Of a stretch of 64,000 bases of DNA, positions 7,306-16,134 are shown piece after piece; the first letter of the stretch is position 1, and every line of letters starts with the position of its first letter. The notes beneath the pieces are model-generated. The model saw nothing but the letters and a program-made list of their open reading frames with translations. It was not told the origin of the DNA and made no database searches. Location of the stretch: NCBI GenBank assembly GCA_023389575.1, contig JAEWEG010000007.1, positions 5,858 through 69,857 of the forward strand. Reading direction: 5' to 3'. The DNA is from Chloroflexota bacterium. Its GTDB lineage: Bacteria; Chloroflexota; Chloroflexia; Thermomicrobiales; UBA6265. Made by a program: the position numbers and the translations under genes.

Positions 7306-9870
7306 CTAGATGATTCCCTGACGGGCCGCCCAGGTCGCGGCGGCCGCGCGGGAACCAAGATCGATCTTGGCCAGGACGTTGGCGACGTGGGTCTTGGCGG
7401 TGAGCGGGCTGATAAAGAGGGCGTCGCCGATCTCGGCATTGGTCTTCCCCTCGGCGATGAGGCGGAGCACATCCAGTTCACGGGCGGTGAGCGTGTGTCT
7501 GGTCGCGTCTGGCCTGGCGTCGGCCGGGGTGGGTGGCGATGTGGAGGGGCGCTCGCCGGACGTGGCGGGAGGCGTGAAGACCTGGACGAGCCCCAGGATC
7601 TCGGACAGCGACATGGACGCGCCGCCGCTGGATGCGGTTTCGAATGTGGCTGGATCGAGGAGTGATTTCAGGCCATCCAACCGGATGTCCGAAGGCGCCA
7701 GCGAAAAGCCCGACTCCTGGCGGGCATGCTCGGCCCAGGCGGTGAGGGTGACCGCGAGGTCGATGGCGCCGAATGCGCGCGCCAGCCGGGCGATGAGTTC
7801 CACCGCGAGGATGGCCTGGATCGGGTCGCCGGCCGATTCGAGATTGACGAGGGCCTCGCGGGCCAGCGGCAGGGCGGCGCGATGGTCGCCCCGGGTGCTC
7901 GAGTTCCGGGCCAGGCCGATCAGGGACGTGGCGACCTGCCTGGGACTGTCGACCCCGCGGGCCAGGTCGAGGGCATGGCGGAATCGGGCATCGGAGGTGA
8001 GGAGGTCGTCCTGACTGGCGGCCACGTCGCCAAGCGTGTTGAGGGCGGATATGTGCATCGAGAGGTGTTCCATCTCCTCGAACACGCGGGCCGCTTCGAG
8101 GAGGCAGGCGACCGCTTCGTCCGGTACGGATGCCTCGTGCAGGTACTCGCCCAGGTTGTGCAGTGCCATGGCGGCGGCCAGTTCGTTTCCGTTCGCGCGG
8201 CTGATGGCGAACGCCTCGCGGCAGAGCTGGATCCCCCGCTGGAGATCTCCTGTCTCCCTGGCGACGATGGCGAGGTTGACGAGGATGCTGGCTCGCCGGC
8301 GATCGTCGTCGCGCGATGGGAGCAGATCGAGGGCGTCGGTGAAGTACCGGGTGGCGCGATCGTAGCGGCCGAGTTGCAGGTACAGATTGCCAATATTGTT
8401 GAGGACGGAGACAAGGCCGGGCTGGTCATCGGCCTCCCGCTTGAGGGAGGCCGCCCGTTCGAACGCGGCGATCGCGGTGTCGCTGTCGCCCAGCACCGCG
8501 CCGAGCACGCCCAGGCCGTTTTCGGCGGCGGATCGCACCCCAGGATCGGCCGGGGAGTCAATCGCCAGCGACCGTTCCAGCAGGCCACGACCCTCGGCCA
8601 TGCGCCCGGTGTGGAGCCAGAACGTCCAAAGATTGCCGGTGATGGTCATCGCGGGGGTGGCCTCGTTGTGGTCCATCAGCCAGGTGAGGGCGGCCACCAC
8701 GTTCGCGTACTCTGCTTTCCCTCGTTCAATCCAGATGTGCTGTTCCTCGCCATCCAGACCCTCGGCGAGGGCTGGCGCGAACTCGGCGTAGTACAGCGCG
8801 TGGCGGCGTTTGAGCTGGTCGAGAGACGCCTCTGGCAGGAGTGAGTGCCTGACAAAGTCACGGACGACCTGCAGGAGGTGAAAGCGCACCTCGCCGGTGG
8901 GGTCGGGACGCGATTGGAGCAGGCTGTGATCGACGAGGGCGGCGAGGAGGTCTGGCACGGCGTGGGCCGGCGCCTCGGCCACGGTTTCGGCCGCCTCCAT
9001 GGTGAAGCCGCCCTCGAAGACGGTCATGTCGGCCAGGCACTGGTGCTGCGCGGGCGTGAGCAGGTCGGTGCTGAAGGCGATGGCGTGCCGCATGGTCTGG
9101 TGGCGCGCCGGCGCGTCGACATCGCCCATCGAAAGGAGGGAGAAACTGTGGGCAAGCTTCTGGAGGAGTTGGCTGGGGGAGAAGATGCTGGCGCGGGCCG
9201 CGGCGAGTTCGATGGCCAGCGGAAGGCCATCGACTCGGACGCAGATATCCCGGATCGCTTCGACATTGGAGGCGGAAACCGTGAAGTCGGGCTGAATGGC
9301 GCGGGCGCGATCGGCGAAGAGCTGGATGGCTGGGTGAGCGAGGAGATCGTCGCCGGAGGTATCGCGAATATCGAGGGCGACCAGCAACGGCGGCAGGGCG
9401 AACCGGCGTTCCCCCTGGATTCTGAAGAGCCTGCGACTGGTGGCCAACAGGGTGAGACCGGGCGTGGCCCGGAGGAGACCCGAGATGACCTGGCTGGCAC
9501 CCGAAACCTGCTCGATGTTGTCGAGCACCAGGAGAGGCAGGCGATCGGCGAGTGCCCGGCCAACCTGCTGGTCGAGAGGCGTCTCGGCGTCGACCTGGAT
9601 TTCCAGCGCGGCGGCCAGGTCGGTGAGCATCCGCCGGGCGTCGAAGGCGGCGGCGAGATCGACGAAGACGACGTCGATGTGGTGGCGCGTGGTGAGGTCG
9701 TGGGCGACGGCGACGGCGAGCCGGGTCTTGCCGATGCCACCAGGGCCATGAATGGTGACCAGGCGGGAATCGTCCTGGACGAGGAGCTCAATGACCTGCT
9801 CACGTTCGCGCTGGCGCCCGAAGAACGGGGAGAGCACGTTCGGACTATTGGACACAGGCGTATCGACCAT
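7306..9870 (-). CDS. STAND-type LuxR family transcriptional regulator (ATPase + TPR + HTH)
   Basis: A large regulator of about 854 residues. An NB-ARC/AAA-like ATPase comes first (Walker A HGPGGIGKTRLA, Walker B LPLLVLDNIEQV), followed by winged-helix and TPR-like helical repeats with A-x2-LHNLG-type units. At the end is a LuxR HTH (LTARELDVLRLIAEGKTNAEIG). STAND regulators of this kind bind an unknown ligand, oligomerise and activate transcription. I prefer the ATG at 9870 because GGAG stands six bases upstream; ATGs at 9900 and 9993 are possible. It may control the divergent secreted-protein genes or the exporter downstream. A paralogue lies at 42690-45053. Confidence 0.88.
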   Translation of the reverse strand: MVDTPVSNSPNVLSPFFGRQREREQVIELLVQDDSRLVTIHGPGGIGKTRLAVAVAHDLTTRHHIDVVFVDLAAAFDARRMLTDLAAALEIQVDAETPLDQQVGRALADRLPLLVLDNIEQVSGASQVISGLLRATPGLTLLATSRRLFRIQGERRFALPPLLVALDIRDTSGDDLLAHPAIQLFADRARAIQPDFTVSASNVEAIRDICVRVDGLPLAIELAAARASIFSPSQLLQKLAHSFSLLSMGDVDAPARHQTMRHAIAFSTDLLTPAQHQCLADMTVFEGGFTMEAAETVAEAPAHAVPDLLAALVDHSLLQSRPDPTGEVRFHLLQVVRDFVRHSLLPEASLDQLKRRHALYYAEFAPALAEGLDGEEQHIWIERGKAEYANVVAALTWLMDHNEATPAMTITGNLWTFWLHTGRMAEGRGLLERSLAIDSPADPGVRSAAENGLGVLGAVLGDSDTAIAAFERAASLKREADDQPGLVSVLNNIGNLYLQLGRYDRATRYFTDALDLLPSRDDDRRRASILVNLAIVARETGDLQRGIQLCREAFAISRANGNELAAAMALHNLGEYLHEASVPDEAVACLLEAARVFEEMEHLSMHISALNTLGDVAASQDDLLTSDARFRHALDLARGVDSPRQVATSLIGLARNSSTRGDHRAALPLAREALVNLESAGDPIQAILAVELIARLARAFGAIDLAVTLTAWAEHARQESGFSLAPSDIRLDGLKSLLDPATFETASSGGASMSLSEILGLVQVFTPPATSGERPSTSPPTPADARPDATRHTLTARELDVLRLIAEGKTNAEIGDALFISPLTAKTHVANVLAKIDLGSRAAAATWAARQGII

Positions 9871-10054
9871 ACATCTCCGCCACTCGTTCTCATGACTCAT
9901 TCCAGTCGTCAAAGTATGCACCGTTTGGTCTCCATCGGCCGATCGGAGTAGGGCCGGAAATACTCCACCCGGCCGATGTGGACGGCCTCTCAAGACGGCA
10001 TCATCGGATCAGTGACCGAGCAACGGATTCGATGGACGTTCGGGGAGCAACAGG

Positions 10055-10528
10055 ATGAGCGGCAGGACACCTTTCTCATTACTCGTCGCATGCGTGATCG
10101 GCATCGGCGTCGCGCTAGGCACAGGCGGTCAGTCCGCCGGGGCTCAGGGCGAGTGGGTGGCGGGGAACGATGGCTGCGCCTACCTGTGGAATGCGCGCCT
10201 CAATGGGTACGAAGCGAGCATGTGCTTCCTGGCCGGTGGAGAGATCAGCTACTACGTCGCGAGCTATGGAACCTGGGTCTGGACGGCGAATCTCATTCCC
10301 CAGGGCAACGGCATGTACCTGGTGTGGGCCGCGGGGAGTAATGGATGGGTAACAGCGTGCGCTCCTGGTTATGAGGCGAGTTGCGCGTCGTGGAGCGGAC
10401 GTTCCTCGAATGGCGAGATGACCGGGAACGCGATCGTCGACCAGGTGCTGATCGACGGGGTGTATGGAGGCAACCAGGTCTTTCTCAACGGAGGCATCAT
10501 CAACTGCGACTACACGTACGAGTGCTGA
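10055..10528 (+). CDS. secreted hypothetical protein, Cys- and aromatic-rich
   Basis: A 157-residue protein with a Sec signal peptide (hydrophobic stretch LLVACVIGIGVALG, likely cleavage after SAGA). The mature part is rich in Trp, Tyr, Gly and Asn and has seven or so cysteines, with two related segments around EASMCFL and EASCASW. This suggests a small disulfide-bonded extracellular domain. I do not recognise the family. It is divergent from the STAND-LuxR gene and followed 58 bases later by another secreted protein. Confidence 0.65.
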   Translation: MSGRTPFSLLVACVIGIGVALGTGGQSAGAQGEWVAGNDGCAYLWNARLNGYEASMCFLAGGEISYYVASYGTWVWTANLIPQGNGMYLVWAAGSNGWVTACAPGYEASCASWSGRSSNGEMTGNAIVDQVLIDGVYGGNQVFLNGGIINCDYTYEC

Positions 10529-10586
10529 CGGAACCGGGGACTCTCGCCATCACACGCTGAAATGGGATCGGTAAAGGAGTGACACC

Positions 10587-11462
10587 ATGATTCCACGACC
10601 TGACAGGCTGATTTCCGGATTAATACTCGTGTTCCTGTTGCTGCTGTCGTCCACCGCCGCGTCCGCCCAGGCGGATGGTCTGGTGCTGGCTCAGACCATG
10701 CCGGAGGGCGTGACCTTCGAGGTGTTGGCCCAGGAACTGGGGCCAGTGAAAGTAGTCGACGGCGCGTTGTTCCGGGTGGAGCGCCTGACGGTCGTGTGCA
10801 AGGGAGCCACAGGCGGGATTCCCGCGACCCAGCAGATGCTGTATGTCGAGTACGGGCGGGTGGATGTGCGCGATTTGGCGAGTGGCGAGGTGCTGGTCAC
10901 GCTGGACGCTGGGGAGTCCATGGGATCGGCGGGCGTGTCTGGGGACATCTACCTGACGGGTGCGCCCGGACACAGGGCGTCGGTGTATCGGGTCTCGTAT
11001 GGCGGATCGGCGGTGGGCGCCGAGGGGTTTCCGGAAAGCACATATGAGACCACCGACTGTGCTTCCGGCGCTGGCGGTGAGGTCCAGCGGGAGCCAGCGA
11101 TGGTGGAGACCGTTTTCGAGGGGGTGTTGGAGGCGTTCGCCAACGAGGGACAGCAGATGGTGTTCCATGCCGGCGTGATGACGGTGGAGCCTGGCTCGGC
11201 GCTCGGGCGCGCCTACGACATGGACGGCCCGGCCTATATCTCGGGAGGAGTTGGGCTGGTGACGCCGGTCGTCGGAGGGTTTGGCGAGGGAATGGTTGGC
11301 ATGGGTGGCCTGTTCGATCCGGAACTGGCCCCTGGCGAGGTGCTGTCGTTCGGCGCGCAGACCCAGGTCGCGCTTGAGAACTTCGGGCCGACCTCGACCG
11401 TGGCGTTGGTGTTCGGCATGGTCCGTGAGGATGCGCCCATCTTCCAGGCAGTGCATCGCTAA
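10587..11462 (+). CDS. secreted hypothetical protein with possible cupin-like halves
   Basis: A 291-residue protein with a clear signal peptide (LILVFLLLLSSTAASA) and a good ribosome site (AAAGGAGTGA). The rest has two similar beta-rich portions, each with a glycine-bearing turn such as TLDAGESMG and ELAPGEVLSFGA, which resemble the second motif of cupin barrels. The cupin reading is tentative because the metal-binding histidines are absent. Function unknown; location extracellular. Confidence 0.6.
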   Translation: MIPRPDRLISGLILVFLLLLSSTAASAQADGLVLAQTMPEGVTFEVLAQELGPVKVVDGALFRVERLTVVCKGATGGIPATQQMLYVEYGRVDVRDLASGEVLVTLDAGESMGSAGVSGDIYLTGAPGHRASVYRVSYGGSAVGAEGFPESTYETTDCASGAGGEVQREPAMVETVFEGVLEAFANEGQQMVFHAGVMTVEPGSALGRAYDMDGPAYISGGVGLVTPVVGGFGEGMVGMGGLFDPELAPGEVLSFGAQTQVALENFGPTSTVALVFGMVREDAPIFQAVHR

Positions 11463-11474
11463 CGGCGATTCGTG

Positions 11475-11508
11475 GCGGAGGGCGGCGGTTTCGATCGCCG
11501 TCCTCCGC
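11475..11508. terminator. hairpin between convergent genes
   Basis: GCGGAGGGCGGCG at 11475-11487 pairs with 11496-11508 through 13 base pairs (one G-U) around an 8-base loop. It lies between the stops of the plus-strand secreted protein and the minus-strand MFS gene. The U-tract is weak; it may work in both directions. Confidence 0.65.
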
Positions 11509-11515
11509 TATGTGT

Positions 11516-12733
11516 TCAGGCGGCGGGCGTGGCGCTGCTCCGCTCGTCGAGACGGATGGCGAGGGCGGACACCACGATGATGACGCCTATCAACGTGAAG
11601 GTAAGCGAGAGCGATTCGTCGGCGAGCCAGCCGAGGATGATGCCGCCAAGTCCGATGTACACCGTGGTGGCGCCGTTGATGATGGAGAGCGAGGTGGCCC
11701 GGGCATCGTCTGGCAGGTGGATGTTGAAGAGCCCGGAGAAGAGCGGGACGCTGAGATGGATGATCGCCCACTGGACGACGAAGAGGACCACCGCCAGCCA
11801 GGCGAGGCCATTGAGGGCCATGACGAGGTAGAGGACTCCGGGAAGGAGTGTGCTGAGCAGCATGGCAAGTGAGGTGCCGATGCGCTTCGGGAGCTTCCAG
11901 GCGTAGAACTGGGCGATGACGACGCCGACCGAGGCAATGCTGAGGCCGAGACCGAACCAGACGCCGGGGACTCCGGTTTCGAGGAAGTACTGCTGGTAGA
12001 AGACGAGCAGGTGGGCGCCGAAGGCATGGGTGGCGACCGACAGGGCGATGATCTTCAGCAGGACGGGGTTGGAGCGGATCGCTCGCCAGGATGTGGACAG
12101 CAGCTTGCGGCTGTCCGGGCGGGCACGTTCGGCGACATGGGGCGCTTCGTGGAGGCGGAAGCTGAGCGCGGCGGCGGTGGCTACCGCTATCGCGCCGAGG
12201 GCGATGTTGATCGTCATCCGGGAGAGAGTAAGGTCGGCGGCGATGATGCCGCCGATGCTGTAGGCGACGACGCTTCCGGTTTGGGTGGCTGCGCCGAGAA
12301 AGCCCTTGGCCCGCTGCATGGCGGAGAGCCGGTCGCCGTCGGGGAGGGCCTCGTAGAGGATGGCGTCGACGCTTCCGGAACCAAAGGCGAACCCGGTGCC
12401 GGTGATTACTTGGATCAAAAGGAAGGCCCAGTAGTCGCGGGCGAAGAGGAAGCCGAACTCCCCCGAGGCGAGCACGATCAGGGCGATGCGGTAGCTCCAG
12501 ACATGGCCGAGACGGTCGGCGATGATCCCGGTGGGTATTTCCATGACGAGCATCGCCAGCATGAGCGTGGTCTGGAGACCGGCGATTTCGGCGATGGTGA
12601 GGTTCCTTTGAAGCAGGTAGGGGGTCATGAACGGGACGAAGAAGTAGAGCTGGCCGAAGAAGGCGATCAGCCCAAGCAGCGGGATGGTGCCGAGCGCGCG
12701 GATGGACCGGAGCGACAGGAGACGTTGAAACAT
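11516..12733 (-). CDS. MFS transporter
   Basis: A 405-residue membrane protein with about twelve hydrophobic segments. The loop after segment 2 (EIPTGIIADRLGHVWSYR) matches the major facilitator A-motif region, and segment 5 has the glycine-rich GTGFAFGSGSVDAILYEAL common in drug-efflux type MFS proteins. It is probably a drug or metabolite/H+ antiporter in the cytoplasmic membrane; substrate unknown. GAGG precedes the ATG by seven bases. No partner gene is adjacent. Confidence 0.85.
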   Translation of the reverse strand: MFQRLLSLRSIRALGTIPLLGLIAFFGQLYFFVPFMTPYLLQRNLTIAEIAGLQTTLMLAMLVMEIPTGIIADRLGHVWSYRIALIVLASGEFGFLFARDYWAFLLIQVITGTGFAFGSGSVDAILYEALPDGDRLSAMQRAKGFLGAATQTGSVVAYSIGGIIAADLTLSRMTINIALGAIAVATAAALSFRLHEAPHVAERARPDSRKLLSTSWRAIRSNPVLLKIIALSVATHAFGAHLLVFYQQYFLETGVPGVWFGLGLSIASVGVVIAQFYAWKLPKRIGTSLAMLLSTLLPGVLYLVMALNGLAWLAVVLFVVQWAIIHLSVPLFSGLFNIHLPDDARATSLSIINGATTVYIGLGGIILGWLADESLSLTFTLIGVIIVVSALAIRLDERSSATPAA

Positions 12734-13086
12734 CGGGACCTCACGGGGAATTGGCGAGGCTCGGCCCGGGTGGGCTGGTTCGTGCTATCCGGAACGGGGA
12801 GGCAGACACAGGAACACCGTGGGGAGCCCCACGGCGGATGACCAGAGACACAGGGTTGGGCTGTGCGGAAACGACTGAACCGGGTTGCGGCGAGCGCACG
12901 ACTGGTTCACACCCTGGCCGGGTGGAGCTACGCGTATGTGCTCGTTGTGTCCGTTGCGCCCATGCTGTGGCATTTCCTGTGTGGCGGGGCGGTAGCCCCA
13001 CGAGTTGACCGGGAGTGATTGTAGCACCAGCCGCTTTGGAAACGTGTGATCCGGGTGCAGTTTGGCACCCGGCGGCACGATGTGGC
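12734..13086. other. gene-free stretch
   Basis: About 350 bases between the MFS gene and the metallopeptidase gene, both on the minus strand. It should hold the MFS promoter but I see no convincing -35/-10 pair. It contains a 7-bp hairpin at 12817-12834 and a small one at 12986-12999. Open frames here have no family resemblance. Confidence 0.4.
13051..13072 (-). terminator. terminator-like hairpin after the metallopeptidase gene
   Basis: CCGGGTGC at 13051-13058 pairs with GCACCCGG at 13065-13072 around a 6-base loop, 15 bases past the stop codon on the minus strand. A short pyrimidine run follows on that strand. Confidence 0.55.
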
Positions 13087-14889
13087 TCAGGAACGGGTGA
13101 GGACCACGGGGACGGTTAGCGGCGGGATGGTCAGTTCGAGGGACGATTCGGAGCAGGAGTAGCCGTAGGTTGGGCTGACGAAGAAGATCCACTGGTCCGG
13201 TGGGATCGGCATGACGCCCGCCGAGGAGCCGGCGACGAACGTCTCCGCTTCTACGGTGAAGCCTGACGGGTCGAGGTCGATCAACTCGATGGTGCCCGTT
13301 TCATCGACCGCGTAGCTCGCGGTGGTCTCGCCATCGAGGCGGATGGTGACCGAAATCGCCATGCCCTGGACGGACGTGCTGCCCTGAAGCTCGAATCCGG
13401 TCGCGGAGTAGGTGATCGTGTTCTCGTCGAAGGTGAACCAGAGGTCGCCTGACGCCCCGTCGAAGCTGATCGGCGCGGCGCCGGAGGTGGCTCCCGCCAT
13501 GTCGAGCGCTGCCTGCATGAAGGCCTCGTAGTCTGCGACCTGCCACTCGCCGACGAGGCAGGTGTCGGTCTCCTCGCAGTCGCTCTCGGTGGCGGTAACC
13601 GTGCCGGTGATGACGGCTGGCGTGGTGGTGCCATCGCCGATGCTGGTGTAGGCGGCCTTGTAGACGCGGGAGTCATCGCAGGAAATCAGGGCGGGGGCGG
13701 GACCCCACGCGCCGCCATCGACGCGCATGGCATGGCGGCTGGGACCACTGGTGGGTTCGAGTCCCAGGGTGAACGTAAGGTCACCTTCGAAGGTTATCTG
13801 CTCGCGCTGGATGACGAAAGCCGGAACGCTCACGTCGAACGTGCCGGATGCGTTGAGTGAGCGGACAGGGGCGAAGACCGGGTTGAACGGGATGGCGGAA
13901 CCGCTGGAATCGAGGAGTTTGGCGTCGAGATATTGCTGGGCAAAGCCCTGGAACAGATCCTCCATGCCTTCCCAGGCGGCGATGGCCGCCTGCTGCGCGG
14001 CTTCGCCACCGGTGCCAGGTAGCGTGTCGAGGAACTTGATGACGCCGGCGTTCCCCAGCGTGTTTCCGAGGTGCTGAAAGAAGAAGCAGGCGGCGTAGCT
14101 GTAACTGGTGATCGGGGTGTTGGGAGAGGTCGTGTCGAATGGCCCGATCAGCTTCCATTCGAGGTTGGCGGCGGGATAGACGACGTTGCTGAAGTATTCT
14201 GCGGATCCTTCGACCCACCATTTGTTGGAGGCATCTTCCGCCATCAGGTCGAAGTTGAAGTCCTGGAAGCAGTGAAAGAGTTCGTGGGCGATGAGCTGGT
14301 TGTAGTGGTCCAGGCTTAGCTCCAGGCTGCGGGGAGAGATGAACACCGAGCACGGTTCGTATCCGCCATCGGCCACGATCAGCCTCTCGTCGCCATCGGC
14401 GGGACCGGCGTACTCAAGTTGGCTGAAGACGATGGTGATCGGGGCCATGGTGCCCAACGGGCCGTAGACGCCGACCGACTTCTTCAGGGCGTCGACGGTC
14501 GGGGCGAGGTAGCCGCCGCCCCAGCCGCCGCTGGCATCGGTCGACCATTCGAACGGGTAGAGGATGCGGTAGTCGGAGCCACCGATCTTCTCGCTCCAGT
14601 GCTCCACGCAGTAGGTGAGGCCGGTGCCGGCCCGGGGAATGCCGCCTGGCCAGACGGACGCGCAGTCGATGGCGCCAGCGGGAGGCGCGTTGAGGACGGA
14701 GGCGGGCGCCGGGGCGGGGAGGATATCGGGAAGGATTGCCTGGTCCACCGGCTGTGATGCGGCGGGGGCCGCCTCGGAGGATGCGTCGGCCGGCTGGACT
14801 GGCCGCGACGTGGCGCGGGCGGGCTCGCCGGAGAGTGGCATGAGCAACGAGAGGACGATCCAGAGCACCAGCAGACCGTGACGAGACAT
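13087..14889 (-). CDS. secreted zinc metallopeptidase-like protein (HExxH)
   Basis: A 600-residue exported protein: signal peptide at the start, then a Pro/Ala-rich linker. A catalytic-type helix HELFHCFQDF follows, with a second conserved segment WWVEGSAEYFSN about 20 residues later. That is the HExxH plus downstream Glu arrangement of gluzincin (Peptidase_MA-like) enzymes. Cysteines occur in pairs along the chain, and the C-terminal third is a beta-rich region of unknown type. I chose the ATG at 14889, preceded by GGAGGGG, instead of an earlier frame start. Zinc-dependent proteolysis outside the cell is inferred; the substrate is unknown. Confidence 0.75.
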   Translation of the reverse strand: MSRHGLLVLWIVLSLLMPLSGEPARATSRPVQPADASSEAAPAASQPVDQAILPDILPAPAPASVLNAPPAGAIDCASVWPGGIPRAGTGLTYCVEHWSEKIGGSDYRILYPFEWSTDASGGWGGGYLAPTVDALKKSVGVYGPLGTMAPITIVFSQLEYAGPADGDERLIVADGGYEPCSVFISPRSLELSLDHYNQLIAHELFHCFQDFNFDLMAEDASNKWWVEGSAEYFSNVVYPAANLEWKLIGPFDTTSPNTPITSYSYAACFFFQHLGNTLGNAGVIKFLDTLPGTGGEAAQQAAIAAWEGMEDLFQGFAQQYLDAKLLDSSGSAIPFNPVFAPVRSLNASGTFDVSVPAFVIQREQITFEGDLTFTLGLEPTSGPSRHAMRVDGGAWGPAPALISCDDSRVYKAAYTSIGDGTTTPAVITGTVTATESDCEETDTCLVGEWQVADYEAFMQAALDMAGATSGAAPISFDGASGDLWFTFDENTITYSATGFELQGSTSVQGMAISVTIRLDGETTASYAVDETGTIELIDLDPSGFTVEAETFVAGSSAGVMPIPPDQWIFFVSPTYGYSCSESSLELTIPPLTVPVVLTRS

Positions 14890-15227
14890 CGAACCCCTCC
14901 AATCGATACCGATCCAGGGAATCACCCTCGCCGCACCTTTGTTCCTCGCCTGCCAACACTGGGAGGAACGTCGCCGGGTTCGGAGTCCGGCTATCTGGCC
15001 TGGCCGTGATTACGCCTTCGCATCATAGGGACCGGACGGGTGATTTGGAAGTGGTCCGCCGAAGCGGGGCCATGGTCGGGGGTGCTGGCTCGTCCTCGCG
15101 ATTCAGGCTATCCGCCAATTCAACGAGGATGATCCGCCGGTCATCCTCGCTGAGTGGTTCCCCTGTGGCGATGGCCGGACGTTCGCCGGCATTCAGCGTG
15201 CCTGGCTGTCGGCGGGGCGAATCACGG
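14890..15227. other. gene-free stretch
   Basis: About 340 bases upstream of the metallopeptidase gene and downstream of the next minus-strand gene. Apart from the hairpin at 15123-15148 and the ribosome site of the metallopeptidase I see nothing coding. Confidence 0.4.
15123..15148 (-). terminator. 9-bp hairpin downstream of a secreted-protein gene
   Basis: CGAGGATGA and its exact complement flank an 8-base loop, about 80 bases past the stop of the 15228-15794 gene. There is no U-tract, so termination is only suggested. Confidence 0.4.
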
Positions 15228-15794
15228 CTAACACGACGCGCTGGACGTTGTGGACAGGCCGTCGACCGTCGCCGTGACCACGGATTGCCAGCCGGCCCTG
15301 TCCGCGTCACCTTCCTGCGTGGACGCGTACCAGGCTCCCAGCAGGCCCGCGCCGTAGTAGTTGGAGGTATCCACCGATCCCGTGCCGTCAGTGCCAACCG
15401 GGATCGTGAGTACGGCTTCCTGGGGAGCGCCGGCGATGCCACTAACCTGCGCGAGCGTTACGGTATGGTTGCCGGCCGGGAAGTTGGTAACGGACACCCG
15501 GGCATAGCAAATCTCATACGTCGGGAAGCCAAAATGCTGTGTTCGGTAGATCCACGACACGCTTATGGCGCGAGGGCGTGGCGCGACGGGCATGCCGCCC
15601 TGGGCGGCGTAGGAGACGCATTCTCCCTGATTGCGAAACGCGGTTCCATCCTCGCGGAGCAGGTCCTGCCAGCCACCCTTCTTGCACAGCTCCCTGGAGT
15701 CGCCAGGACCGGCGGCGACTGGGGCGATCATGGCGCCGAGGGTCATGATGGCGACCATGAAGGTGACAAGAACGCGCGATCGTGAGGTGCTCAT
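15228..15794 (-). CDS. secreted hypothetical protein
   Basis: A 188-residue protein with a signal peptide (VLVTFMVAIMTLGAMIAPVAA). Just after it comes a motif LCKKGGWQDL...FRNQGECVSY, which recurs in many actinobacterial and Chloroflexota secreted proteins and probably forms a disulfide between its two Cys. The remainder is beta-rich with a Thr/Ser/Gly C-terminus. I chose the ATG at 15794, which follows AAAGGAAG. The function is unknown. Confidence 0.65.
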   Translation of the reverse strand: MSTSRSRVLVTFMVAIMTLGAMIAPVAAGPGDSRELCKKGGWQDLLREDGTAFRNQGECVSYAAQGGMPVAPRPRAISVSWIYRTQHFGFPTYEICYARVSVTNFPAGNHTVTLAQVSGIAGAPQEAVLTIPVGTDGTGSVDTSNYYGAGLLGAWYASTQEGDADRAGWQSVVTATVDGLSTTSSASC

Positions 15795-16134
15795 GGGGCG
15801 CTTCCTTTCGTGTGTGCTGGCGGTGACATGAATCGCGAAGTGGTCAACCGTATTGGTGATGGCCGGATCCCAATCCTGGGGGCCTTGTTCCAACATCTCT
15901 CCCCTCACTCCATCCCGCGCGAACCGAGCCTCCGCTGTTCGGGCTCTGGGAGGGGCGATCGTCACCCCCCGCCACGATCATGTGGTGTCGCGGCTCATCA
16001 CGCAGTCAGGTTCCTGACAGCAAGGCGAAGCCACGCCACCACGAGTCATCACTCGTTCGCGGGCGGTTCCGACGGGGTGGAGGGGAGGCCGCCGGAGAGG
16101 GGTCGCGACCTCCCCGGTTGCCGTGGGATGCGAG
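15795..16134. other. gene-free stretch
   Basis: About 340 bases between a secreted-protein gene and the third ABC exporter (both minus strand). It contains a weak 7-bp inverted repeat (16082-16088 with 16109-16115) that could end exporter transcription. I see no gene. Confidence 0.35.

Noticed and set aside
12817..12834. Short hairpin CCGTGGG-GAGC-CCCACGG as a terminator
   Set aside because: It lies upstream, not downstream, of the MFS gene and has no T-run; kept only as a remark.
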